Shown here: piece after piece, positions 54,802 to 64,000 of the stretch
Numbering within the stretch: the stretch's first letter is position 1
How the letters are laid out: the number at the start of each line of letters is the position of its first letter
Source of the DNA: Roseovarius sp.
GTDB lineage: Bacteria > Pseudomonadota > Alphaproteobacteria > Rhodobacterales > Rhodobacteraceae
Assembly (NCBI RefSeq): GCF_027019125.1
Contig: NZ_JALUXE010000033.1
Coordinates: 52,962-116,961, forward strand
Direction: 5' to 3'
Length of the DNA: 64,000 bases
The notes under the pieces: model-generated
The model's database searches: none
The model's input: only the letters and a program-made list of their open reading frames with translations
Told to the model about the DNA's origin: nothing
Position numbers and translations under genes: made by a program

Positions 54802-55758
54802 TTACTTCATGCCTTCAAGAAGCTTGGTGTGGTTCTCGACCTGAAGCTGCCAGTAGGCGCGCTGCTCGTCGGCATTCATCCAAAGCGGCGAGAGCGATTC
54901 AGCTTCGAGGTAACCCTGCCACTCTTCCGAGTTGAAGATGTCTTCAAAGAGCTTCTGGTAATAGGCTGCGGCTTCATCCGACATGCCCGGCGCGCCGACA
55001 ACGGCCCGCTGGTTGTAGTAGCTGAAGTCGTGGCCCTTTTCCTTGAGCGTCGGAATGCCCGGATAGGCGCTCATCTGCTCGTCCGAGAAGACCAGGAGCG
55101 GACGCACGTCACCCGACTGGAAGAAACCGCGCGCTTCGGCGGGGTTGTTCACAGTGGCCATGATCTGCTTGCCTGCCAGAGCCGCCGCAACCGCGCCGCC
55201 ACCGTCAAAGGGGATGTACTTGGTCTTGAGGTCGTAGGCCCCGTTCACATAGGCAAAGACGATGCTGTCTTCCTGGCCCGTGCCGGTGCCGCCGGTGACA
55301 TACTCACCATTCGCCGCCTTGACCGCGTCGACCCACTGCTCGAAGGTCTCGATACCGCTGTCCTTGTGAACCCAGAGCGCGAAGGGGTCGACGCCCATCA
55401 TCGCAATCGGGGTGAAGGTCTGGATGTCGATACCCAGATCCGGCTGACGGATCGGTGTCGAGAAGAACGAGTTGAGCGTCACCAGAATGGTGTGATCGGG
55501 ATCATTGGTGGTGTTGAGCCAGATCAGCGCCTCTGCACCAGAGCCGCCGCCCTTGTTGTTGGGGATCAGAGGACGGTTCGTCATGTCCTTCTTCTCGGCC
55601 ACCGACTGAATAAAGCGGGCGATCTGGTCTGCACCGCCGCCAGGACCTGCCATGATGACAAAGTCGATGGGCTTGCGCGGCTGCCATTCAGCCATTGCCG
55701 CAGGGGCCGAAAGCCCGAGCGCGGCGATGCCGATTGCTAACGTCTTCAGAATATTCAT
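54802..55758 (-). CDS. tctC: Tripartite tricarboxylate transporter substrate-binding protein TctC
   Basis: The periplasmic ligand-binding subunit, 318 residues from MNILKTLAIGIAALGLSAPAAMAEW (Sec signal peptide cut near AMA). WQPRKPIDFVIMAGPGGGADQIARFIQSV and NKGGGSGAEALIWLN are the Bug/TctC signatures, where the GGG loops bind carboxylates. The start is chosen at the signal peptide; GGGAGGAAG precedes it. It is the first gene of tctCBA. Confidence 0.93.
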   Translation of the reverse strand: MNILKTLAIGIAALGLSAPAAMAEWQPRKPIDFVIMAGPGGGADQIARFIQSVAEKKDMTNRPLIPNNKGGGSGAEALIWLNTTNDPDHTILVTLNSFFSTPIRQPDLGIDIQTFTPIAMMGVDPFALWVHKDSGIETFEQWVDAVKAANGEYVTGGTGTGQEDSIVFAYVNGAYDLKTKYIPFDGGGAVAAALAGKQIMATVNNPAEARGFFQSGDVRPLLVFSDEQMSAYPGIPTLKEKGHDFSYYNQRAVVGAPGMSDEAAAYYQKLFEDIFNSEEWQGYLEAESLSPLWMNADEQRAYWQLQVENHTKLLEGMK

Positions 55759-55924
55759 GTCTTCCTCCCGTTGATGGCCTGTCAATTTGGCCAGATGCGT
55801 TAGAGGTCCTGACAGCCCTTGACCCTCCTCGGTCATGTTTTGCGGGCTTATCCGAACCAGATTTCAGTTTGCTGTCGTCCTCCTTAATCTGTCCACAAGT
55901 TTTCCGTCCCTCGTGCTCGCGGCC

Positions 55925-56788
55925 TCAATGCACCATGACGACGGGGATTTTCGCCTCTGCGACAATCGTCGCGGAATTGCCGCCCAAAAGCGATTCCCGT
56001 TCATAACTCTCGTGGTAAGCACCCATAATCAGCATGTTTGCCCCCACTTCGGTGCATTTGTCCAAAAGCGTCCGGCCTACGTTTCCGGTGCGCTCAAAGG
56101 AATTGATCTGCGATGTAATCCCGCGCTGCGCGAGGTAATGGCGGAACTCTTCGGGCGTGGCGGTGTGTTCGATTCGCCCTGCCGTCAGGATCGTCACCTG
56201 ATCCGCGCCCTCGATCAGAGGCATCGCCATCGCCACCGCGCGCGACGCCTCGAGCGAGCCGTTCCAGCCAATCGCCACATGGCTGCCGATGTCGGGAGAT
56301 ACCTGATCGGTATCGGGGCAGACCAGCACCGGACGCCCCGACGTGAAGAGCGCCGATTTCAGCGTGTTGTAGCCCAGGTTCTCTTCCCGGCTCGGCTTGG
56401 CCACGCAGATCAGATCAGCCAGCCGCCCGTAATGGCGCACGACCTCAACCTGCTTGCCTTCGTATTCGCGGAAGGCCGCGGTAGGCTTGCCGATGGCGCG
56501 CGGCTCGACGCTGATGCCGTGACGCTTGGCATCTTCAAGGAACTTGTCGCGCATATAGCCCTGTTCGTAATCTGCCCGCTTCTTGCTGGCCTCTTCCAAC
56601 TGCGCGCGCAGGAAAGCGGGGATCACCACGCCATAGGGCATCATGTCTTCGGCCTTGGGGTGACAGTGCACCACCCGCACATGGGCGTCGTAGCGCTTGG
56701 CGAGGGCTGCGGCATGGGCGAAGAGGATCGGCCCCCGCCCGTCTTCGCGAACCGGCATCATGATGGTGTGAAGTGTGCTCTTGCCCAT
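55925..56788 (-). CDS. Universal stress protein with two UspA domains
   Basis: A 287-residue protein made of two USP folds (about residues 1-140 and 150-287). The second holds the ATP-binding type motif in MGAYHESYERESLLGGNSATIV (G-x2-G-x9-G-like). TctC follows 166 bp downstream. Its position in the oxalate/TTT gene run may be incidental. The start is ATG 56788; the track's TTG two codons earlier is less likely. Confidence 0.85.
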   Translation of the reverse strand: MGKSTLHTIMMPVREDGRGPILFAHAAALAKRYDAHVRVVHCHPKAEDMMPYGVVIPAFLRAQLEEASKKRADYEQGYMRDKFLEDAKRHGISVEPRAIGKPTAAFREYEGKQVEVVRHYGRLADLICVAKPSREENLGYNTLKSALFTSGRPVLVCPDTDQVSPDIGSHVAIGWNGSLEASRAVAMAMPLIEGADQVTILTAGRIEHTATPEEFRHYLAQRGITSQINSFERTGNVGRTLLDKCTEVGANMLIMGAYHESYERESLLGGNSATIVAEAKIPVVMVH

Positions 56789-56989
56789 GATCAATAGAAC
56801 CCGTTGGGAACGCCTGCGGCGTTGGTGGATGGGAATCGCGCCGGAGAGCTTTGGCAGGCAACCGGCGCGGTCGCGAAGGTGCAGTATGTCAGACCTTGAC
56901 CCGGTGGGCGACCGACGAACTGCCGATGCCCTCTGTTGGCTTGGGATTGGTCAAGGTGTGCCATCATGCGCTCCCATTGCTCTGGTGTA

Positions 56990-57907
56990 TCAGCCTCCGA
57001 GGGTGGCCCCCGGCGCAAGCCCGACCGATGCGGCCCATTCGGCAGCGGGCATCTTGGCACCGCCTGCCGGACGAACCCTCTTGATCAGGACACGCCCGCC
57101 TACACATTGCACCGAGACACCTGCATCAGAAACCTCGCGTACGCGGCCCGATATGCCGTCCCCCGGCACGAGCGCGCAGTCATAGACATCGACCTCGGCC
57201 CCGTTCAGCGTGGTCCAGGCCCCCGGTGCCGGATTGGTACCCCGAATGAGATCGTAGACCTGTTTGACCGGACGATGCCATTCGATGCGTGCGTGAGTGC
57301 GGGTGCAGCGGCGCTCGTAGGTCGCTTGGCTCTCGTCCGGAACGATGCGCGGCGGATTGCCCGCGCGGAAGAGATCGCAGACCGTCAACACGCTATCGAC
57401 CGCATGCGGATAGATCTTCTTGAAGTAGAGGTCGATCACCGTGTCATCAGGGCCGATCTCGCATTCCCACTGCAGGAGGCTGTCGCCCTCGTCGAGGCCA
57501 TCCGTAGGGTAAAACCAGGAGTAGCCCGATTTCGTCGACCCCATGATGATCGGCCAATTGACCGCAGAGGGACCGCGATGCAGTGGCAGCAGGGAGGGAT
57601 GAAAGCAGATCGAGCCATGGGTCGGCGTATCGCGCGCGGCCTCGGGCACAAAGACGTTGACGAAGGCCATCACCATCAGATCGGCCTTATGTCCCGCCAG
57701 CACCTCGAGCGAGGCGGGATCATCGAAATTTGCGGGCTGATGGACCGGCAGGCCCTTTTCCAGCGCGAGTTCCTTGATCGGATCGACGGGTTTGCCGTCC
57801 TTGTCAGGTTCACAATAGACCGCGACGACTTCGTCTGTCCCGGTGTCGAGCAACTTGGCCAGCACATCTTTGCCAAAGGCCTGTTGCCCCATCACTATCA
57901 GTCGCAT
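56990..57907 (-). CDS. Formyltransferase-like protein (methionyl-tRNA formyltransferase family)
   Basis: A 305-residue protein with the N-terminal formyltransferase fold (MRLIVMGQQAFGKDVLAKLL) and the catalytic region HGSICFHPSLLPLHRGPSAVNWPIIMG, where the N-H-D triad residues would be N/S-H-D (LLPLHRGPSAVN); then a C-terminal Fmt_C-like OB domain (INGAEVDVYDC-type). Standard Fmt is usually near def. Here the neighbours are frc and oxc, so handling of a formyl group from formyl-CoA or a THF-linked formyl group is a reasonable guess. Confidence 0.8.
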   Translation of the reverse strand: MRLIVMGQQAFGKDVLAKLLDTGTDEVVAVYCEPDKDGKPVDPIKELALEKGLPVHQPANFDDPASLEVLAGHKADLMVMAFVNVFVPEAARDTPTHGSICFHPSLLPLHRGPSAVNWPIIMGSTKSGYSWFYPTDGLDEGDSLLQWECEIGPDDTVIDLYFKKIYPHAVDSVLTVCDLFRAGNPPRIVPDESQATYERRCTRTHARIEWHRPVKQVYDLIRGTNPAPGAWTTLNGAEVDVYDCALVPGDGISGRVREVSDAGVSVQCVGGRVLIKRVRPAGGAKMPAAEWAASVGLAPGATLGG

Positions 57908-57963
57908 TCTCTCCTCCCGTTGTGCGGTTGGCCGGTCTGCGCCGGCCTTGCCGTCACCTTTGT

Positions 57964-59235
57964 TTATTCGGCGGCTTGCTTGGCCGTACCCACGGCGCCG
58001 GATTCCATGATCCGGGCCAGATCCTCGCTGGAGTAGCCCAGCACGTCGCGCAGGATTTCTTCGGTGTGCTCACCCAAGAGCGGCGAACGTGTCACCTCGA
58101 CCGGGCTGTCGCTCAGCTTGATCGGGCATCCCACCGAGGTATAGCGACCGCGCGTCGGGTGATCGACCTCGACGATGGTGCCGGTCTTGCGCAGCCCTTC
58201 ATCCTCCATGATTTCCTTGGTGGACAGGATCGGACCAACGGGGATGTCATGCGGGTTGCAGATATCCATGACCTCGAACTTGGTCTTGGTCATCGTCCAT
58301 TGTTCGATCCGTTCGAAGATCGCATCGAGCTTGTCCAAGCGTTCGGCCGGGGTCGCATAGCCGGGGGCGGTTTTCCAATCCGGCTCGCCGATCACGTCGC
58401 AAACCTTTTCCCAGACGGCAGCCTGCGTGATGAAATAGGTATAGGCGTTGGGGTCGGTTTCCCAGCCCTTGCACTTGAGGATGCGGCCCGGCTGACCGCC
58501 GCCCGAGTCGTTGCCCGCGCGCGGCGTCGAGTCGCCAAAGGGAATGCCCGCCCCGTATTGCGAGTATTCGGTGAGCGGTCCTGCCGCCAGGCGCTGCTGA
58601 TCGCGCAGCTTGACGCGGCAGAGGTTGATCACCCCGTCCTGCATCGGTGCCAGCACCTTTTGCCCACGGCCAGAACGCTCGCGTTGATAGAGCGCGGTGA
58701 CGATGCCAAGCGCGAGATGAAGGCCCGTGCCGCTATCGCCGATCTGCGCGCCGGTCACGAGCGGCGGACCATCCAGAAAGCCGGTGGTCGAGGCCGCACC
58801 ACCCGCGCATTGCGCGACGTTCTCGTAGACCTTGCAATCCTCATACTTGCCGGGGCCAAACCCCTTGACCGAAGCCATGATGATGCGCGGGTTGATTTCC
58901 TGAATCCGCTCCCAGCTAAAGCCCATCCGGTCCAAGGCACCCGGTGCGAAATTCTCGACCAGCACGTCGCAGGTTTCGATCAGGCGCGTCAGCACCTCCT
59001 TGCCGGCTTCGTTCTTGGGGTTGAGCTCGATCGAGCGCTTGTTGTGGTTGAGCATCGTGAAATAGAGGCTGTCCGCGCCAGGCACATCCACGAGTTGCTT
59101 GCGGGTGGCGTCGCCCACACCGGGACGCTCCACCTTGATCACATCCGCGCCAAACCACGCCAAGAGTTGCGTGCAGGTCGGGCCCGATTGCACATGGGTA
59201 AAGTCGAGGATCTTGACGCCTTCAAGAGCTTTCAT
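57964..59235 (-). CDS. frc: Formyl-CoA:oxalate CoA-transferase (class III)
   Basis: Frc moves CoA from formyl-CoA (or succinyl-CoA) to oxalate, making oxalyl-CoA. The 423-residue class III CoA-transferase has the CoA-binding block [42 protein letters not shown] and the catalytic-Asp region [16 protein letters not shown] stands 7 nt before the ATG at 59235, which fixes the start. It is placed directly downstream of oxc. Confidence 0.93.
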   Translation of the reverse strand: MKALEGVKILDFTHVQSGPTCTQLLAWFGADVIKVERPGVGDATRKQLVDVPGADSLYFTMLNHNKRSIELNPKNEAGKEVLTRLIETCDVLVENFAPGALDRMGFSWERIQEINPRIIMASVKGFGPGKYEDCKVYENVAQCAGGAASTTGFLDGPPLVTGAQIGDSGTGLHLALGIVTALYQRERSGRGQKVLAPMQDGVINLCRVKLRDQQRLAAGPLTEYSQYGAGIPFGDSTPRAGNDSGGGQPGRILKCKGWETDPNAYTYFITQAAVWEKVCDVIGEPDWKTAPGYATPAERLDKLDAIFERIEQWTMTKTKFEVMDICNPHDIPVGPILSTKEIMEDEGLRKTGTIVEVDHPTRGRYTSVGCPIKLSDSPVEVTRSPLLGEHTEEILRDVLGYSSEDLARIMESGAVGTAKQAAE

Positions 59236-59296
59236 AGGGTTCTCCATCTTCTGAGCTGCGTGGGCTGGTTGCCCACGCCCCAGTTTCGTTCTGTGT

Positions 59297-61069
59297 TCAG
59301 TCTTTGCGCGCCTGCGGATAGAGGCGCTGCGCCACCACCGATTGCGGGTTGAGGTTGCCGATATTGCCGCTTTCCCTGCCCGCTGCCGGGTCAATGATTG
59401 CGTTGATGAGCGTGGGCTTGCCACTCTCAAGAGCCTCGTAAACGGCCTTGCGCAGCTCATCCGGCGAGCGGGCGATGACACCCACGCCGCCAAAGGCCTC
59501 GATCATCATGTCATACCGCGAGCCCTTGACAAAAACCGTGGTCGCAGGATCGTCGCCGCCGCCCCAGTTCTCGCCATCCCCGCGATAGATACCGTCATTG
59601 TTGAAGACGACCGTGCAAATGGGCAGGTTGTAGCGGCACACGGTCTCGATCTCCATGCCGCAGAACCCGAAGGCGCTGTCGCCCTCGACCGCCAGCACGC
59701 GCTTGCCGGTCTCGATGGCGGCCGCGATGGCCGATCCCATGCCGATCCCCATCACCCCCCAGGTGCCAACGTCGATCCGGTGGCGCGGCTTGTGAATGTT
59801 CACGATCGAGCGGCACTGATCGAGCGTATTGGCCCCCTCGTTGACGAGGATGGTGTCGGGATGGTCGTTGATCGCATCCTTTATGACGCCAAGCGCCCCG
59901 TGATAATCCATCGGATCGTTGTTGTTGCGCAGCTTGGTCTCCATCTTGGCCATATTGGCCGTGGCCTTGGCGTTCACCGCGTCGAGCCAATCCTTGGGCG
60001 GTGCGATCCCGGCCCCGTCCATCGCCTTGAGCAGCGCCTCGCAGCAGGAACCGACATCGCCCACGATGGGGGCTGCGATCTCGACGTTCGAGTCCATTTC
60101 CTCGGCCTCGATGTCCATCTGGACAAAGCGCTTGGCCCCCGGTTCGCCCCACTGCTTGCCCTTGCCGTGACTGAGCAGCCAGTTGATCCGGGCCCCCATC
60201 ATGATGACCACATCCGAGTCCTTGAGCACCATCGAGCGCGCGGCCGCGGCACATTGCGGGTGCGTATCGGGCAAGAGCCCCTTGGCCATCGACATCGGCA
60301 GGAACGGATAGCCGGATTTCTCGACCAGCTCGCGGATCAGATCGTCGGACTGGTCATAGGCCGCGCCCTTGCCGATCACGATCAGCGGGCGCTTGGCCCC
60401 TTTCATCACCTCGATGGCACGATCAATCGCCGATTTCGCGGGGATCTGCCGTTGTGCAGGCTCGATCACCTTGACGAGCGAGCGTGCGCCCTCGGCTGCA
60501 TCCATCACCTGCCCCAGCATCGCGCCGGGAATGTCGAGATAAACCCCACCGGGCCGCCCGGAGATGGCCGAGCGGATGGCGCGGGCCACGGCGATGCCGA
60601 TGTCCTGCGCATAGGTCAGCCGGTATGCCGCCTTGCAGAACGGCTTGGCCATGGCCAACTGGTCCATCTCTTCGTAGTCACCCTGCGCCAGGTCGACGAT
60701 TTCACGCTCTGACGAGCCGGAAATCAGGATCATCGGCCAGCAGTTCGTGGTGGCATTGGCCAGAGCCGTCAGCCCGTTAATGAAACCGGGGGCCGAGACG
60801 GTCATGCACACGCCGGGCATCTTGGTCAGGAAGCCCGCCACCGAGGCCGCATAGCCCGCATGCTGCTCGTGGCGGAAGGAAATCACCCGCATCCCCTGCG
60901 CTTGCGCATAGCGGCCCAGGTCCGTGATCGGAATGCCGGGGACGTTGTAGATGGTCTCAATACCGTTGAGTTTGAGTGCATCAATCAGCAGGTGGAACCC
61001 ATCGGTGAGATTCTCGATATCCCCTTCAGGTGCCTTGCTATGTGCTGCGTGTGCGCTGGCGACTGCCAT
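59297..61069 (-). CDS. oxc: Oxalyl-CoA decarboxylase
   Basis: Oxc decarboxylates oxalyl-CoA to formyl-CoA and CO2. The 590-residue ThDP enzyme has the catalytic glutamate in [16 protein letters not shown], the [27 protein letters not shown] region and the ThDP metal motif [30 protein letters not shown]. Together with Frc it forms the complete oxalate-to-formyl-CoA pathway, cytoplasmic. The upstream GntR regulator and downstream formyltransferase and TctCBA lie on the same strand. Confidence 0.95.
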   Translation of the reverse strand: MAVASAHAAHSKAPEGDIENLTDGFHLLIDALKLNGIETIYNVPGIPITDLGRYAQAQGMRVISFRHEQHAGYAASVAGFLTKMPGVCMTVSAPGFINGLTALANATTNCWPMILISGSSEREIVDLAQGDYEEMDQLAMAKPFCKAAYRLTYAQDIGIAVARAIRSAISGRPGGVYLDIPGAMLGQVMDAAEGARSLVKVIEPAQRQIPAKSAIDRAIEVMKGAKRPLIVIGKGAAYDQSDDLIRELVEKSGYPFLPMSMAKGLLPDTHPQCAAAARSMVLKDSDVVIMMGARINWLLSHGKGKQWGEPGAKRFVQMDIEAEEMDSNVEIAAPIVGDVGSCCEALLKAMDGAGIAPPKDWLDAVNAKATANMAKMETKLRNNNDPMDYHGALGVIKDAINDHPDTILVNEGANTLDQCRSIVNIHKPRHRIDVGTWGVMGIGMGSAIAAAIETGKRVLAVEGDSAFGFCGMEIETVCRYNLPICTVVFNNDGIYRGDGENWGGGDDPATTVFVKGSRYDMMIEAFGGVGVIARSPDELRKAVYEALESGKPTLINAIIDPAAGRESGNIGNLNPQSVVAQRLYPQARKD

Positions 61070-61130
61070 GGTTTCCCTCCCGTTTCAAATCTATCTCACC
61101 CCGCCTATGCTGTCGGGTATGAGTATGCTG

Positions 61131-61835
61131 TCATCCTGTGTTGGCCGCGGCGTTGCGGGTCAATTCGAGCCTGCCCCAAGTCTTGCGGATATGCTGATGC
61201 AACTGCATCGTATGCTCGCGCACCCGTTCGGCGGCCTCATCGGCATCGCGACGCTCCAGCGCCTCGATGATTTCGGCGTGATCGACGACCGACCGCTTGA
61301 CGCGATCCCCCTCCCACATCGACCGCAGCCGCACCGCCTGAATGTGCAGAAACAATCCTTCCGCCATGCTCTTGAGCAAACCACAATGCGAAATCTCGAG
61401 GATATGCATGTGGAATTTCAGATTGTCGTCGGAGTATTCAGCAATCCGCGTTGCCGACAACTCGTCATTGTATTTGGAAGCTATCTTGCGCAGCGTCGCG
61501 ATTTCGCTGTCGCTCGCGCTGTCTACCGCGAGCCGCGCCGCCATGCTCTCGAGCGCCGCCCAAGCCACGATCATCTCGAGGATTTCCTCAAGGCTCTTGC
61601 GCTGCACATAGACGCCCTTACGCGGAACCACCGTCACCAGCCCATCCGCCTCGAGCCGCGCAATCGCATCCCGCAGGGGTGTGCGCGAGATGTTCAGCTG
61701 CTCAGCCAGCGACCGCTCATCCAACCGCAGGTCGGCATTCTGGTCGTAGATGTCCATCTCCAGGATCGCCTCACGCAAACGGTCATAGACATGATCCTTG
61801 AGCGTGAATTTCGACGCGATCGGGCGTAGCTTCAT
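61131..61835 (-). CDS. GntR family regulator, FadR-C (FCD) type
   Basis: A 234-residue GntR-type regulator with the winged HTH DERSLAEQLNISRTPLRDAIARLEADGLVTVVPRKGVYVQ and an FCD ligand domain rich in helices (DDNLKFHMHILEISHCGLLKSMAEGLF). The start at MKLRPIASKF follows GGAGGG. It lies 61 bp upstream of oxc on the same strand. Its own promoter carries TGGTATACCA, and related boxes stand before the isochorismatase gene, so it may control both. Oxalate or a related small acid is a plausible effector. Confidence 0.92.
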   Translation of the reverse strand: MKLRPIASKFTLKDHVYDRLREAILEMDIYDQNADLRLDERSLAEQLNISRTPLRDAIARLEADGLVTVVPRKGVYVQRKSLEEILEMIVAWAALESMAARLAVDSASDSEIATLRKIASKYNDELSATRIAEYSDDNLKFHMHILEISHCGLLKSMAEGLFLHIQAVRLRSMWEGDRVKRSVVDHAEIIEALERRDADEAAERVREHTMQLHQHIRKTWGRLELTRNAAANTG

Positions 61836-61884
61836 GTCATCCCTCCAATGCGCCCGCGCCCTGTGGCGCCCGTGCTCATTTCGT

Positions 61885-61894
61885 TGGTATACCA
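61885..61894. promoter_or_regulatory. GntR box TGGTATACCA upstream of gntR
   Basis: A perfect palindrome 50 bp before the gntR start. FadR-type GntR proteins commonly recognise TGGT-N(0-3)-ACCA. Autoregulation is the simplest reading. Confidence 0.55.
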
Positions 61895-62258
61895 TAGACC
61901 AGCATATCAGACCGGGCAAATCGTTTTTTCAAAATTCGTCGCCGCACGTGCAGCATGACGTCAACCGATCGCCATCGACAGCCTTGTTATTCAAGCACAA
62001 TTTCGATTCGGAAGATCGGCGCGCTCAATCCGCCACCCACACCAACAAATTCGGATTTAAATAATTGTTTTATAATACTTTTTATGGATTTACGGAACAA
62101 CTCTCAGGCCGAGCAGAGCCGCACCGAATCGCCACATGCATGTTGCAACGCGGCATTTCATCTCGCCTGTATGATGCACTTTTACGCCACCCGGCGCATC
62201 GCCTTGAAACTTGCGGGCGGGGCCTGAAATTTGCCGGGTTGATGGTAAAAATCAACTG

Positions 62259-62275
62259 TGGTATTTGGAATACCA
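62259..62275. promoter_or_regulatory. GntR box TGGTATT-TGG-AATACCA before the isochorismatase gene
   Basis: A perfect inverted repeat with 7-bp arms, 43 bp before the isochorismatase start. It shares the TGGTAT/ATACCA half-sites with the gntR promoter box. Confidence 0.6.
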
Positions 62276-62276
62276 G

Positions 62277-62290
62277 TGGAATTAATACCA
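62277..62290. promoter_or_regulatory. Second, weaker box TGGAATTAATACCA
   Basis: An imperfect palindrome directly beside the strong box at 62259-62275. Paired operators suggest cooperative binding. Confidence 0.4.
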
Positions 62291-62318
62291 CATTGCAAAC
62301 AGCATCAGGGGGACGATC

Positions 62319-62858
62319 ATGCTTATCCGTGCGGCCGACAGCGTGCTCGTGATCATCGACATGCAGGAGCGCCTCGTCCCCGCCATGCAGGCCCCCGCAC
62401 GCACGATTCGCAATGCCCGCACCCTGATGGCCTGCGCACATGAAATGGGTGTGCCCGTGGTAATGACCGAGCAGTATCCCGCCGGTCTTGGACAGACCGT
62501 GCCCGATCTCAAGCCGGCGCCAGACACCGTGGTCCTGAGCAAAATGCATTTTTCCTGCATGGAAGACGGCGATTTCGCGGCGCATTTCCGGGGATTGGGG
62601 CGCAAGCAGGCGGTGCTGGCCGGCATGGAGGCGCATGTTTGCGTCTTGCAAACGGCGGCCAGTCTGATCGAAGAGGGCTATGAAGTCTTTGTCGTATCAG
62701 ACGCCACCGCCTCGCGCACGCTCGAGAGCGAACGGGCCTGCATTGCCCGGCTCAGCGCCGCGGGCGCAGGCATCGCCACAACCGAAATGGTCGTATTCGA
62801 ATGGTTGGGCCGGGCGGGAACCCCGGCCTTTAAGAGACTATTGCCACTGATCAAATGA
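62319..62858 (+). CDS. Isochorismatase-family cysteine hydrolase
   Basis: A 179-residue cysteine hydrolase. The catalytic triad pattern fits: Asp in VLVIIDMQERLVP (D14), Lys in VLSKMHFSCME (K74) and the nucleophile in AGMEAHVCVLQTA (C108). The family includes nicotinamidases, ureidomalonase-like and biuret/oxamate-type amidases, and the neighbouring oxalate genes make an oxalate-derived amide (for example oxamate) an attractive but untested substrate. It begins behind two GntR boxes and ends 34 bp before sucC. Confidence 0.85.
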   Translation: MLIRAADSVLVIIDMQERLVPAMQAPARTIRNARTLMACAHEMGVPVVMTEQYPAGLGQTVPDLKPAPDTVVLSKMHFSCMEDGDFAAHFRGLGRKQAVLAGMEAHVCVLQTAASLIEEGYEVFVVSDATASRTLESERACIARLSAAGAGIATTEMVVFEWLGRAGTPAFKRLLPLIK

Positions 62859-62892
62859 CGGCCCCGGTCGTTGCACTTAAGGGAGGAAGAGT

Positions 62893-64000
<1,108 letters not shown>

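Larger units (their letters stand above)
61836..62318 (+). other. Divergent intergenic region gntR / isochorismatase gene
   Basis: A 483-bp region with unusually low GC around 62040-62105 (ATTTAAATAATTG, TTTTATAATAC) in an otherwise GC-rich window. It holds the three TGGTAT-type boxes described separately. Short ORFs in it (61955-62227, 62065-62352) lack codon bias and RBS, so I do not call genes. Confidence 0.55.

Noticed and set aside
56791-56967. 58-aa minus-strand ORF between the formyltransferase and usp genes (GGGAG before ATG)
   Set aside because: The RBS is good, but the sequence is low in structure and rich in P, G, S and T, and I see no family. It may be a leader of usp; not enough to call.
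59342-60712. 456-aa plus-strand ORF opposite oxc
   Set aside because: A shadow frame of oxc; the oxc strand has all ThDP motifs.
62065-62352. 95-aa ORF in the gntR/isochorismatase gap
   Set aside because: It runs through the GntR boxes and into the isochorismatase gene in another frame, with no RBS.

Overview
The window comes from an alphaproteobacterium of the Rhodobacteraceae, most likely a marine roseobacter-type organism. The reasons are high GC with strong G/C third positions, the order pyrH-frr-uppS-cdsA-dxr-rseP, a coxMSLDEFG cluster, phosphatidylcholine synthase, a DUF1127 gene followed by CCUCCUCCCU-loop small RNAs (the CcsR/cuckoo type known from Rhodobacter), and dispersed GGGGGCnnnGCCCCC / GTCCCGGGnnnnnCCCGGGAC repeats. 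No plasmid, phage, transposon or CRISPR locus was seen. Both ends cut genes: accC on the left and sucC on the right.

Layout. 1-8.4 kb: the 3' end of accC, a TetR regulator with a clear operator, a small lipoprotein, hom, glpX, recJ, tRNA-Glu(TTC), an OB-fold fragment that looks like the tail of error-prone polymerase DnaE2, a peptidoglycan-binding lipoprotein and mrp. 8.5-9.8 kb is a compact RNA-rich region: a DUF1127 gene, four CCUCC-loop hairpins ending in a terminator, and on the other strand a cobalamin riboswitch in front of an 89-aa orphan gene. 9.8-15.7 kb: osmC-like gene and the pyrH-frr-uppS-cdsA-dxr-rseP block on the minus strand. 15.9-24.0 kb: miaA and a form I aerobic carbon monoxide dehydrogenase operon. 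24.1-31 kb: glcG-like gene and malate synthase G divergent from an IclR regulator, then xseA/purD and a GNAT gene. 31-41.8 kb: FG-GAP protein, [2Fe-2S] ferredoxin, two tandem sulfotransferase-like paralogues, a TPP enzyme, trkH, a second DUF1127 gene, a cytochrome P460, phosphatidylcholine synthase and lineage-restricted hypotheticals. 41.8-52.7 kb: ilvD, CPBP protease, accD-folC, LysM protein, lrp/lysE pair, accA, a ketopantoate-reductase-like protein and a ScfR-type regulator.

52.7-64 kb is a second catabolic module. A GntR regulator, oxalyl-CoA decarboxylase, formyl-CoA transferase, a formyltransferase-like protein, a universal stress protein and a TctCBA transporter lie in one direction. 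An isochorismatase-family hydrolase and sucC lie in the other. Matching TGGTAT-type palindromes in front of gntR and the isochorismatase gene suggest shared control. Together the CO dehydrogenase, oxalate/formyl-CoA and glyoxylate (glcB) genes fit a heterotroph that supplements its energy with C1 and C2 compounds.

All assignments are by reading translated sequence and recalled family knowledge. No database search was run.
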